Below, one piece after another: positions 12,462-18,682 of a stretch of DNA of 36,447 nucleotides (the first letter of the stretch is position 1; each line of letters opens with the position of its first letter). Where the stretch lies: positions 1-36,447 of IMG/VR virus record IMGVR_UViG_3300043772_000322; one strand, written 5' to 3'. The position numbers and the translations under genes were made by a program. The stretch comes from a virus. The notes under the pieces were generated by a model that was not told where the DNA came from, did no database searches, and was given only the letters and a program-made list of their open reading frames with translations.

Positions 12462-13495
12462 CCGCCTATTACAACGAGATTGACCCCAAGGCCGCCGCAT
12501 GGCTGCGGGAACTTATCAAGCAGGGCCACATAGCAGATGGAGTTGTGGATGACCGATCAATTGTCGATGTTACCCCTGATGAACTCAGAGGCTTCACCCA
12601 GTGCCACTTCTTCGCAGGCATCGGCGTCTGGTCCTACGCCCTGCGATCCGCAGGATGGTCCGATGATCGTCCTGTTTGGACAGGAAGCTGCCCGTGCCAG
12701 CCTTTCAGCGCGGCAGGTGCAAGAGGCGGGTTTGATGACCAGCGGCACCTCTGGCCGCACTGGCACCATCTCATCAGCCAGTGCCGCCCTCCAGTCGTCT
12801 TTGGCGAGCAGGTTGCAAGCAAGGACGGCCTCGGTTGGCTCGACCTTGTACACGCTGACATGGAAGCAACGGGCTACGCCTTCGGGGCTGCTGATCTGTG
12901 CGCTGCGGGCGTCGGCGCGCCGCACATCCGGCAGCGTCTCTTCTTCGGAGCGGTCAGGCTGGCCGACGCCGATAGTCAACGACGTGACGGGATCGACGCA
13001 CTGCTACGGCAAGAACAAGGAGATCCTGTTGAAGTTGCCGGGAGCGGCGAAGCAGACGGGCTGGCCGACGCCAACAGTGGGCAACGCGGACGGATCGCAG
13101 ATGGCGAAGGACGCCAGCGTGACGGGGCGCCGACCGGACGGCAGCAAGGCTACAGTGAGCCTGAACGCGGTGGCGCAGGCTTCAGGCTGGCCGACGCCGG
13201 CGATGACGGATCACAAGGGCGGCTACGAGGGTGGACGGATGCGGGACGGGAAGCCGTCAACGGATCGTCTGGATGTGGTGGCGCAGATTGCTGGCCCAGC
13301 CCGACTAACGGCCACTGGCGAGATGCTGATTGGCTCTTCTGCCGGGATGGAAAGTGGCGGCCAGTTGAACCCGGCACATTCCCGCTGGCTCATGGGGCTT
13401 CCGCCAGAGTGGGACGACTGCGCGGTTACGGCAATGCAATCGTTGCCCAAGCAGCGCAAACCTTCATTGAAAGCATGATGGAGATAGCAGAATGA
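12458..13495 (+). CDS. DNA (cytosine-5) methyltransferase
   Basis: The 345-residue enzyme should methylate cytosine in phage or host DNA, probably against restriction. Motif I is FFAGIGVWSYALRSAGW (SAM binding), motif IV GSCPCQPFS holds the catalytic Cys, VFGEQVAS stands for the ENV motif and HIRQRLFF for motif VIII. Motif X is GYGNAIVAQAAQTF near the C-terminus. Between them lies a repetitive Gly/Arg/Ala/Asp-rich target region with (R/G)LADA units. A second long frame, shifted by one base, runs inside the gene (12549-13478). It is coupled to neighbours by 4 bp overlaps at both ends. Confidence 0.88.
   Translation: MTAYYNEIDPKAAAWLRELIKQGHIADGVVDDRSIVDVTPDELRGFTQCHFFAGIGVWSYALRSAGWSDDRPVWTGSCPCQPFSAAGARGGFDDQRHLWPHWHHLISQCRPPVVFGEQVASKDGLGWLDLVHADMEATGYAFGAADLCAAGVGAPHIRQRLFFGAVRLADADSQRRDGIDALLRQEQGDPVEVAGSGEADGLADANSGQRGRIADGEGRQRDGAPTGRQQGYSEPERGGAGFRLADAGDDGSQGRLRGWTDAGREAVNGSSGCGGADCWPSPTNGHWRDADWLFCRDGKWRPVEPGTFPLAHGASARVGRLRGYGNAIVAQAAQTFIESMMEIAE
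12549..13478 (+). CDS. Overprinted +1 frame inside the methyltransferase gene (309 codons)
   Basis: A continuous frame covers about 90% of the methyltransferase gene. GGAG lies 6 nt before ATG 12549, and AGGA before an internal ATG at 12663. It contains SSASAALQSSLASRLQAR, TLYTLTWKQRATPSG, ICALRASARRTSGS, at least three GWPTP units and SRWLMGLPPEWDDCA near the end. I recall WPTP-repeat proteins of this kind being widely annotated in phages. The last motif also resembles the EWLMG..P.GW segment of some C5 methyltransferases. Real dual coding, a frameshifted variant of the enzyme, or a compositional echo all remain possible. Confidence 0.4.
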   Translation: MTDQLSMLPLMNSEASPSATSSQASASGPTPCDPQDGPMIVLFGQEAARASLSARQVQEAGLMTSGTSGRTGTISSASAALQSSLASRLQARTASVGSTLYTLTWKQRATPSGLLICALRASARRTSGSVSSSERSGWPTPIVNDVTGSTHCYGKNKEILLKLPGAAKQTGWPTPTVGNADGSQMAKDASVTGRRPDGSKATVSLNAVAQASGWPTPAMTDHKGGYEGGRMRDGKPSTDRLDVVAQIAGPARLTATGEMLIGSSAGMESGGQLNPAHSRWLMGLPPEWDDCAVTAMQSLPKQRKPSLKA

Positions 13496-13683
13496 CCGAC
13501 AAAACCATCGAAAGCCTGGACGCCTACATCGCCGACAGGCTGGCCAAGATTGAGGATCTGGAAAAACGCTACGGCACCGGGGTTCGCCCTGGCTGGGTTG
13601 GCGAAGAAATCACGATCCTCAATTTTTACGTCCAAGACGCAATCAACGCACGCAACGAACTGGAAAGCAAAAATGCAGAATGA
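13492..13683 (+). CDS. Small hypothetical protein with coiled-coil start (63 aa)
   Basis: Not recognised. SLDAYIADRLAKIEDLEKRY is amphipathic, followed by GWVGEEITILNFYVQDAINA. The start overlaps the methyltransferase stop by 4 bp and the end overlaps the next gene by 11 bp. Confidence 0.65.
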   Translation: MTDKTIESLDAYIADRLAKIEDLEKRYGTGVRPGWVGEEITILNFYVQDAINARNELESKNAE

Positions 13684-14092
13684 CCTTACCGAAATCATCA
13701 TTTCGAACATCATTCACACCGGGACGGGCTTCGCGGTCGTGGCGGACAACATGAGCGAAAGCGTGTTCATCCCGTCGCGCGTCATGCACGGCTCAAACGC
13801 GCGCCCTGGGGACCGCGTTTCCGCCACGCTGGTTCCAAACCCCTCACGGCCCGAGAAAACGCCGTGGCTGGCTGTTTCGCTGGCATCCGACCGGGCGCCT
13901 GTATCACGGGATGATACGCTGGCCGCCTTCATCTTGGGCAACCTGCAAGCTGATGGCCGCGCCACAGTCGAGGAGATCGCGGAGGACATGAACATGTCAG
14001 ACGCCGTCGTGGCAGCCACGCTGGCCGAGATGGTGGCAGATGGCCGCGTGGTGCGGCTGGTGTGTTTTGATTTGCCGGAGGAGGACGAATGA
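13673..14092 (+). CDS. OB-fold plus winged-helix candidate nucleic-acid-binding protein (139 aa)
   Basis: The N-terminal part (about 1-70: HTGTGFAVVADNMSESVFIP, then HGSNARPGDRVSATLVPN) has the GxGF...VF...GD layout of cold-shock/OB-fold RNA- or DNA-binding domains, though no classical RNP motif. Residues about 85-135 (TVEEIAEDMNMSDAVVAATL, then EMVADGRVVRL) form a winged helix. The combination suggests an early regulator; no family name is assigned. ATG 13673-13675 overlaps the upstream gene. Confidence 0.7.
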   Translation: MQNDLTEIIISNIIHTGTGFAVVADNMSESVFIPSRVMHGSNARPGDRVSATLVPNPSRPEKTPWLAVSLASDRAPVSRDDTLAAFILGNLQADGRATVEEIAEDMNMSDAVVAATLAEMVADGRVVRLVCFDLPEEDE

Positions 14093-14304
14093 TGTTCTGG
14101 AACAGAGAACCGAAGACCATGCCCGTGCGTGACGTGCAGTCCGAGGCGGTGGCGGCGATCATTCAGGGGTCGGCTGTGCTGCCCTCGAAGCGGCTGACCA
14201 ACGCGATCTACACGGCGCTGCTGGACAACCGCGTATCGGTCGAGGAGTTGGACGATCTGGCGAACAAGATCTCGCGCCTCGCTTGGAACAGGGGGCGCAG
14301 ATGA
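14089..14304 (+). CDS. Small helical hypothetical protein (71 aa)
   Basis: Not recognised. The core is helical (RDVQSEAVAAIIQGSAVLPS, then VSVEELDDLANKISRLAW). It overlaps its upstream and downstream neighbours by 4 bp each. Confidence 0.65.
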   Translation: MMFWNREPKTMPVRDVQSEAVAAIIQGSAVLPSKRLTNAIYTALLDNRVSVEELDDLANKISRLAWNRGRR

Positions 14305-14471
14305 GTGACTTCTGGGACAACATCCCGCTTCTGGCGGCAATAGCCTGCCTTGCGTTCTTTATCTACGGGCTGGGTCAGGTGATCTTTGCCGACATGGAAA
14401 AAAGTCAGGTGCGCTACGAACAGTGCATCGCCGCCGACAAGCAGTGGGTGCAGGAGAGTTGTGTCAGATGA
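14301..14471 (+). CDS. Small single-span membrane protein (56 aa)
   Basis: One clear membrane segment (IPLLAAIACLAFFIYGLGQV, residues about 8-27) is followed by a charged tail with two Cys (EQCIAADKQWVQESC) that could form a disulfide if periplasmic. It overlaps both neighbours by 4 bp. The function is unknown; superinfection exclusion or host-envelope modification are possibilities for such early membrane peptides. Confidence 0.65.
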   Translation: MSDFWDNIPLLAAIACLAFFIYGLGQVIFADMEKSQVRYEQCIAADKQWVQESCVR

Positions 14472-14650
14472 CCGGGCTGCATCCAGACTACGGCCTGACC
14501 GACCAGCTTCGCGTTGAGGCCATGCGCTCTGCCGCGCGCTTCGGAGTAAAGAAGGCTGCGGCTCTTTATAGCGTGTCGCCAGCCAGCCTGTACAAGTGGC
14601 GCAAGGTGCCAGCGTTGATGAAGCAGATGATGGAGGTGGGCGATGAGTGA
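14468..14650 (+). CDS. Helix-turn-helix protein (60 aa)
   Basis: After MTGLHPDYGLTDQLRVEAMR comes a helix-turn-helix of the transposase/terminase type (ARFGVKKAAALYSVSPASLY, then KWRK). It is probably a small DNA-binding regulator. The end overlaps the next gene by 8 bp. Confidence 0.65.
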   Translation: MTGLHPDYGLTDQLRVEAMRSAARFGVKKAAALYSVSPASLYKWRKVPALMKQMMEVGDE

Positions 14651-14903
14651 CGCAGAACTGATCGCACGGCTGCGGGCGTACCGAGAACATGATGAGGGAT
14701 CGGGTGGTATGGCATCGTTTGAGGTTGACGAGTGCATTGAAGCCGCCGACCGCATCGAAGCCCTGACGGCTAAGCTGGCGAAGGCGGTGGAGGCTTTGTC
14801 CCTTGCCAGCAATATGGACGCCACTGATTGGTCTGAAGCACTCGATGTCAAGAACCAAGCCCGCGCCACCCTCGCAGAGATCAAAGGAGAGAGCCATGAG
14901 TGA
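14643..14903 (+). CDS. Ead/Ea22-like hypothetical protein, tandem paralogue 1 (86 aa)
   Basis: It is an acidic helical protein with ECIEAADRIEALTAKLAKAV and a C-terminal ARATLAEIKGESHE. The next gene has the same start (MSDxELIAxLR) and the same ending, so the two arose by tandem duplication. Such proteins are common in early regions of Rhodobacter-type phages; function unknown. Confidence 0.65.
   Translation: MSDAELIARLRAYREHDEGSGGMASFEVDECIEAADRIEALTAKLAKAVEALSLASNMDATDWSEALDVKNQARATLAEIKGESHE
14857..14899 (+). repeat. Direct repeat 1 at paralogue junction
   Basis: These 43 bases match 15188-15230 with one difference (14864). They encode the conserved C-terminus ATLAEIKGES and carry the AAAGGAGAG ribosome binding site and ATG of the next gene, so each copy ends one gene and starts another. 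Confidence 0.85.
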
Positions 14904-15252
14904 CGAAGAACTGATCGCACTCCTGCGGAATGGCTGTAACTTGCAACAGCGTGACGGAGAACGTGCCGCCGACCGCATCGAGCAACTAAAGCCCCGACTG
15001 TTTCGGTGTGCAACCGATCTGCAAATATATATGGATGCTTTTGCAGTCTCAGAAGCCAAGCTATCTAAGACCGAGGGTATCTTGGCGAGGGTGGTGGATG
15101 CGTTGGAAAACGTGATTGAGGAATATGACCTGTTTCGCAAAGATGAATACGAGCGTGGCCTAGCGCCTTTGGACGATGAAATCCACGAAGCCCGCACCAC
15201 CCTCGCAGAGATCAAAGGAGAGAGCCATGAAGCCTTGCCCGACCTGCGGTAA
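14896..15252 (+). CDS. Ead/Ea22-like hypothetical protein, tandem paralogue 2 (118 aa)
   Basis: It shares MSDEELIALLR, the AADRIE segment and TLAEIKGESHE with the gene before it, but has a longer divergent middle (FAVSEAKLSKTEGILARVVD). The last residues (ALPDLR) are read through the start of the Lar-type gene, overlapping it by 26 bp. This looks like an end changed when the junction repeat was duplicated. Function unknown. Confidence 0.65.
   Translation: MSDEELIALLRNGCNLQQRDGERAADRIEQLKPRLFRCATDLQIYMDAFAVSEAKLSKTEGILARVVDALENVIEEYDLFRKDEYERGLAPLDDEIHEARTTLAEIKGESHEALPDLR
15188..15230 (+). repeat. Direct repeat 2 at paralogue junction
   Basis: Second copy of the 43-base junction repeat (see 14857-14899). 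Here it delivers the ribosome binding site and start codon of the Lar-type gene. Confidence 0.85.
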
Positions 15253-15418
15253 ACAGCCGACTGTGACGATCCGCAGTCCTGTCGAGTATGAGTTCGTCGG
15301 ATCGTGCCGCATCCAGTGCTGCGACAACTACGTTTCGGCTGACGGCATGAACGATGCCATAGAAGCGTGGAGCGAGGAGCCAAGGCCGATCCACATAGGG
15401 GAGATTACATCGCTATGA
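15227..15418 (+). CDS. Lar-type restriction alleviation protein
   Basis: The 63-residue protein begins MKPCPTCGKQPTVTI and has a second Cys pair (CRIQCCDNYVSA), giving a zinc ribbon, then MNDAIEAWSE, the usual Lar-like ending (N..AIEAWN). Lar of Rac prophage modulates type I restriction, so with the methyltransferase this suggests anti-restriction. AAAGGAGAG precedes the ATG. The stop overlaps the next start by 4 bp. Confidence 0.75.
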   Translation: MKPCPTCGKQPTVTIRSPVEYEFVGSCRIQCCDNYVSADGMNDAIEAWSEEPRPIHIGEITSL

Positions 15419-15606
15419 CCAGATCAGCCAGTGACAGCCCAGCAGCCCGCGCATTGCGTGATGCAGGCTACGTCAAGCTGCCGGGCTGGTGGGTTACTCA
15501 AGAGCAGCTTCAGTTAATCGAATACATGGCACGTCAAAATCTTGACACCATCAATAGAATAAAGGACCGATACGCTAAGGTTGATCCTAGACGATGGGAC
15601 GAGTAA
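15415..15606 (+). CDS. Small hypothetical protein (63 aa)
   Basis: Not recognised. It has ALRDAGYVKLPGWWVTQEQL then IEYMARQNLDTINRI. The PGWWVTQEQ turn followed by a helix hints at a small DNA-binding unit, but this is weak. It overlaps the Lar-type stop by 4 bp. Confidence 0.65.
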   Translation: MTRSASDSPAARALRDAGYVKLPGWWVTQEQLQLIEYMARQNLDTINRIKDRYAKVDPRRWDE

Positions 15607-15607
15607 C

Positions 15608-15676
15608 ATGTCGGGGCGAGAGACGTTGCAACCGTCGATCTCGCCCCTATCAACAGCGAATGGAGCTTCGCCATGA
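15608..15676 (+). CDS. Possible 22-codon leader peptide before the HNH gene
   Basis: ATG 15608 opens a frame reading MSGRETLQPSISPLSTANGA then SP, and its stop overlaps the HNH start (ATGA at 15673-15676). The coding stretch coincides with the hairpin at 15613-15647, so translating it would melt that hairpin. No strong ribosome binding site was seen, so this is tentative. Confidence 0.3.
   Translation: MSGRETLQPSISPLSTANGASP
15613..15647 (+). promoter_or_regulatory. Stable hairpin in front of the HNH gene
   Basis: GGGGCGAGA (15613-15621) pairs with TCTCGCCCC (15639-15647), and inside it GACG pairs with CGTC around TTGCAAC, with a two-base bulge. No T-run follows, so it is not a plain terminator. 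It may hold down expression of the endonuclease or mark the edge of the inserted gene. Confidence 0.6.
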
Positions 15677-16194
15677 CTGATAAGAATTTACCGTCCATTG
15701 AATATTTGCACAAGCGTCTCCGCTATGAGCCGGAGACTGGCAAACTGTTCTGGCGAGATTGTGAGGAAGCACGGGGGCCAGGACCAGCTTCGCCAAACAA
15801 GGAAGCGTTCACCGCACTCGATGGAACCAGACACAGGCATGGCTGCATTGATGGTCGAAAGTTTAAAGCTCATCGCGTGATTTGGGCGCTTTATCATGGT
15901 GAATGGCCGAGAGATATGATCGATCACATCAATGGCATCCGAACCGATAACAGGATTAAAAATTTGCGTGATGTAAGTAATCAAGAAAATCAGCGCAACG
16001 CGTCAATGAGGTGCAACAATACTAGCGGTATATGTGGGGTCCATTGGGATAAAAGAACAAAAAGTTGGAGGGCGACCGTGAAGGTTGATGGGCAGAAAAA
16101 ACATCTAGGCCGTTTCTCTGACATTAAGGACGCAGCGTCTGCCCGCGCTGAGGCTTCACGCCAATACGGCTTCACTGACAGACATGGAACATAA
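15673..16194 (+). CDS. HNH homing-type endonuclease with AP2 domain
   Basis: The 173-residue protein has an HNH_3-type nuclease core (AHRVIWALYHGEWPRDMIDH, then INGIRTDNRIKNLRDVS). A C-terminal AP2-like DNA-binding domain follows (SGICGVHWDKRTKSWRATVK and HLGRFSDIKDAASARAEA). Such free-standing endonucleases spread between phage genomes. The gene is clearly more A+T-rich than its neighbours, supporting recent arrival. Confidence 0.88.
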   Translation: MTDKNLPSIEYLHKRLRYEPETGKLFWRDCEEARGPGPASPNKEAFTALDGTRHRHGCIDGRKFKAHRVIWALYHGEWPRDMIDHINGIRTDNRIKNLRDVSNQENQRNASMRCNNTSGICGVHWDKRTKSWRATVKVDGQKKHLGRFSDIKDAASARAEASRQYGFTDRHGT

Positions 16195-16207
16195 GGAGAA
16201 AAAACCA

Positions 16208-16519
16208 ATGGCCCCGCCACGGCGTCATATCACCCGCGACATGATCCAAGCCGCAAAAGACAAAGGGTGGCATTTAACTTTAGCAGCGTCCCACTATGGC
16301 ATGCACAGATCCAGCATTGCCGCCGCCTGCGAGCGTTTCGGCATCGTCTTGCCCATGCACCAGTTCTCGCCGCAGCGGGTCAGCCCGAAGAGCAAGGTGT
16401 GGGTTGACGTGATCGACGGCGAGACGAAGCCCAAGGTCAAGCTGTCGGCCAGCCCTCGCGCCATCGAGCGGGCCTTGGAAGACATGGCGCGGGAAAAGCG
16501 GTTGCGGGCCGCAGGCTGA
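16208..16519 (+). CDS. Helix-turn-helix DNA-binding protein (103 aa)
   Basis: It is a basic protein (MAPPRRHITRDMIQAAKDKG). The helix-turn-helix is about residues 15-45 (LTLAASHYGMHRSSIAAACE), and the helical tail reads SPRAIERALEDMAREKRLRA. AAGGAG lies about 9 nt before ATG 16208. It is the last rightward gene, a candidate late regulator. Confidence 0.65.
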   Translation: MAPPRRHITRDMIQAAKDKGWHLTLAASHYGMHRSSIAAACERFGIVLPMHQFSPQRVSPKSKVWVDVIDGETKPKVKLSASPRAIERALEDMAREKRLRAAG

Positions 16520-16530
16520 ACCGCTAACTT

Positions 16531-16617
16531 AAATTGCGAGGGGCGCAGCACAGGCTTTGTGTTGGTCAAGATCAGACTGCGCTACGGCTCATCTTCACCA
16601 AGCGCCCCTCGCGATTA
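16531..16617. terminator. Branched inverted-repeat structure between convergent operons
   Basis: GCGAGGGGCGC (16536-16546) pairs with GCGCCCCTCGC (16602-16612), extendable by about four pairs. Within the 55-base interior, AGCACA/TGTGTT (16547-16552 with 16558-16563) forms a hairpin. GGTCAAGAT (16564-16572) pairs with ATCTTCACC (16591-16599), 8 of 9, as a second. The whole folds as a three-way junction on either strand. The late leftward operon stops here and the early rightward one ends just before, so a bidirectional terminator is the simple reading. A clear T-run is lacking. Confidence 0.55.
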
Positions 16618-17757
16618 ATCTAAAAACCTGTCGATAGGGTCCAGCGCCCGCATCACAAGGCCGTCCATCTTGTGGAAGGTCAACGACTGCAAGGCGCGCC
16701 GGCCACCGTATCCCATGCCGGCGGCATAAGCGTCGGGCGGACAGAAGGCGCGCAGGCTCTCATAGCGCAGCGGCCCGAGATCCTTGGCCTGGTCGTGGTG
16801 AACGTGCCCCGTCAGATAGTGCCGGTGCCTTGTCTGCGACCAGAACGGGCAGACATCCGACAGATACAGCGCCATCTGCTGTGGTTTGCCCTTATCCCCG
16901 TGGTGGGCGAAGATCGCGCACTTGCCCCATTGCAGCATAAACAGGTCGCGCGGATCTTTCTCGACCGAAACCCGGCCTTCATTGCGATAACGCTCTGCCA
17001 GGGCGAAATTGAGCGTCATGCTGCTGTGCGGGTCATGGTTGCCACGCAGCACGCGCACCAGCACGTTAGCGTGCTTCTGAAGCAACTTGTGGATGGTCTC
17101 TGCGATTATCCCAATGCCAACGTCAAGCACCTTCCAGAACCGCCCGTCAACGTCCAGCTTGTGACGGTTGGCTGGCGTCTCTGACCGCGTGTCGTCGCTG
17201 TGGAAGTAGTCGCCACCGATCAGCAGCACGGCCTGCTCGGCGGCAGGCGTGAGCGCCAGCACCTTGCCAAAAGCGTGCCGCATGTCCTGAGCCGCGTGGC
17301 CGAGGTCATAGTCCTGTGACCCTGTTTCGCGGCCCCACGCCATCATGCCGACGTGCGCGTCCATCAGCGGATAAACGGCGCACAGATCGGCCATGACGGT
17401 TTCAGGGGCCACCACAGGCTCGGCTGGCACCATGCCCTCCAGCGCTGCCCGTATGCGCTCTGCGACGGCCTCTGGCGCCTCGCCCTCGGGCCGCAGCATG
17501 ACAGAATAGCCCGGCTCATCGTCTTTGGCCGGCACCTTCACCCAGGCCAGCGACGGCGTCAGGTTTGTGCCTACGGCTTTCATGCTGTCGGCAATGGCGG
17601 GGTCTACGGTGTATTGCTTGCGCGTTTCGGCATCATGCCCAGCGCGGTCCAGCATGCGCTGAAGATCACGGCGGTTGATGCCGATCTCTTTGGCCGCAGC
17701 GGTCACGTTACCAAGCCGCTTGTAAGCCTCGATAGCCTCTTGCTGTCTAGGTGTCAT
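16615..17757 (-). CDS. Metallophosphoesterase with N-terminal helix-turn-helix
   Basis: The 380-residue protein begins with a helix-turn-helix (RQQEAIEAYKRLGNVTAAAK, then EIGINRRDLQRML). It continues with a calcineurin-like phosphoesterase holding DAHVG, GGDYFHSDD, RGNHDPHSS, FAHHGDKGK and TGHVHHD, the full metal-ligand set. Substrates of these phage enzymes are unknown; DNA repair or nucleotide phosphates are possible. ATG 17755-17757 is chosen; ATG 17770-17772 would add five residues. It overlaps the Rz1-like stop. Confidence 0.88.
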   Translation of the reverse strand: MTPRQQEAIEAYKRLGNVTAAAKEIGINRRDLQRMLDRAGHDAETRKQYTVDPAIADSMKAVGTNLTPSLAWVKVPAKDDEPGYSVMLRPEGEAPEAVAERIRAALEGMVPAEPVVAPETVMADLCAVYPLMDAHVGMMAWGRETGSQDYDLGHAAQDMRHAFGKVLALTPAAEQAVLLIGGDYFHSDDTRSETPANRHKLDVDGRFWKVLDVGIGIIAETIHKLLQKHANVLVRVLRGNHDPHSSMTLNFALAERYRNEGRVSVEKDPRDLFMLQWGKCAIFAHHGDKGKPQQMALYLSDVCPFWSQTRHRHYLTGHVHHDQAKDLGPLRYESLRAFCPPDAYAAGMGYGGRRALQSLTFHKMDGLVMRALDPIDRFLD

Positions 17758-17974
17758 TGGCACACCCGGCATCGATCAGGCGGATCAGCCGCGCGCCCGT
17801 GACCAGCGAAAGAGGCCCACCATCGTGCGCCAGTGCCGCCGCATGTTCCGTCCGCGCCGCATCGGTTGCGCCGCAGATCGCATCACCGCTTGCCACGCTC
17901 ACGCAGCCAGTCACGGGCAGCGTCAGCATCAGACATGCGGCCCACCTCGTCCATGCGTTGGCGTGTCTGAACAT
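17747..17974 (-). CDS. Outer spanin (Rz1-like lipoprotein)
   Basis: The 75-residue lipoprotein has a signal sequence ACLMLTLPVTGC ending in a VTGC lipobox, then a short periplasmic part (TEHAAALAHDGGPLSLVTGA). It would be lipidated and inserted in the outer membrane to fuse with the inner spanin at lysis. It overlaps the 3' part of the Rz-like gene by 92 bp in a different frame, the hallmark of Rz/Rz1 pairs. Internal Cys residues may link dimers. Confidence 0.82.
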   Translation of the reverse strand: MFRHANAWTRWAACLMLTLPVTGCVSVASGDAICGATDAARTEHAAALAHDGGPLSLVTGARLIRLIDAGCANDT

Positions 17975-18101
17975 AGTCTTCAAGCCCCTCAACTTTGGCG
18001 TCAGCCTGGGCTGTCTTTTTGCCGCCAAACCAGCTTGCTGCCAGCATGGCGACAAAAAGAAACAGCTTAGAGACGGCGCCAACCAGCGCCTGCCAGATCA
18101 T
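17883..18101 (-). CDS. Inner spanin (Rz-like)
   Basis: This is a 72-residue type II membrane protein. The N-terminal span (LVGAVSKLFLFVAMLAASWF) is followed by a charged helical part (DAKVEGLEDYVQTRQRMDEV). It is short for an i-spanin. The start overlaps the holin stop (ATGA at 18098-18101). It works with the lipoprotein encoded within it. Confidence 0.8.
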   Translation of the reverse strand: MIWQALVGAVSKLFLFVAMLAASWFGGKKTAQADAKVEGLEDYVQTRQRMDEVGRMSDADAARDWLRERGKR

Positions 18102-18262
18102 GCGCGCTTGGAGTAGATCGACCAAGCGGCAGTAGCCAACGTGGCCACAGCGCCGCCAATGGTAGTAACGGTCTCAGCATCGACCAGACCTTTGCCAACA
18201 AAGTAGCCGCCAACAGCAGCAACGAGGGCGCGAACCACGCCTGCGATTTGTTCACCAGTCAT
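18098..18262 (-). CDS. Holin (Pam3-gp28 type)
   Basis: The 54-residue translation is MTGEQIAGVVRALVAAVGGY, FVGKGLVDAETVTTIGGAVA and TLATAAWSIYSKRA. It has two hydrophobic segments flanking GLVDAE, a class II holin layout, and matches my memory of the Pam3-gp28 holin family of Rhodobacterales phages. It should form the inner-membrane hole or trigger lysis. It is directly upstream of the spanins. Confidence 0.78.
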   Translation of the reverse strand: MTGEQIAGVVRALVAAVGGYFVGKGLVDAETVTTIGGAVATLATAAWSIYSKRA

Positions 18263-18274
18263 GTCAGTCTCCTT

Positions 18275-18682
18275 TCAGGCCGGATATTTCCGGCGGTCCA
18301 ATTCAAAGTGCGGCATGTCTTTGAACGTGCGCCAATCGCCGCCCCAGACAATCGGCACATCTTCTGCCATTGCGGCAGCCTTTATTGACTTCGCAATGGC
18401 GGCCAGCAAGCGCGGGCTGGCCATCTCTTCAAAGACAACCTTGCCGTCCCGGTTCACGTCCACCCAAGCATACAGATCCACGGCATGTCCTGTCAGGTGC
18501 CGGCTGTTCATGGTCGTGGATGCGCCGATCCGCACAAGCTCTCGCTGTCTGTCCAGCGTCCGCAGGCCCTCTGTCACAACGAAATCGTGCGGGCTGTCGT
18601 GCAGCGCACGGTCCAGCACGGCCCGAAGATCCGGGTGGATGCCCTTCATGCTGGCGAGGCTGCGTGCGCTCCAGGATCTCAT
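18275..18682 (-). CDS. M15-family endolysin (L-Ala-D-Glu or D-Ala peptidase) with EF-hand-like loop
   Basis: The 135-residue peptidoglycan peptidase has SRHLTGHAVDL (His and Asp zinc ligands) and DMPHFEL (second His), with the family-typical VTEGLRTLDRQREL. Between them DVNRDGKVVFEE (about residues 75-86) has D1, N3, D5, G6, V8 and E12 of an EF-hand. This recalls the calcium-controlled T5 endolysin. No signal peptide, so it depends on the holin. The start overlaps the upstream stop by 4 bp. Confidence 0.88.
   Translation of the reverse strand: MRSWSARSLASMKGIHPDLRAVLDRALHDSPHDFVVTEGLRTLDRQRELVRIGASTTMNSRHLTGHAVDLYAWVDVNRDGKVVFEEMASPRLLAAIAKSIKAAAMAEDVPIVWGGDWRTFKDMPHFELDRRKYPA

Noticed and set aside
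14208-15383. Long minus-strand open frame (391 codons) across the early operon
   Set aside because: Its translation is low-complexity Ser/Arg-rich, it has no ribosome binding site, and it runs opposite to a chain of overlapping small genes with good starts.
16536-16612. Possible tRNA in the convergent region
   Set aside because: The closing stem is 11-15 bp rather than 7, no T-loop GTTCRA sequence or anticodon arm can be placed, and there is no CCA-compatible end.
18067-18255. 62-codon hydrophobic frame overlapping the holin
   Set aside because: Out of frame with the 54-residue holin, which has the better start and a 4 bp coupling to the spanin gene.
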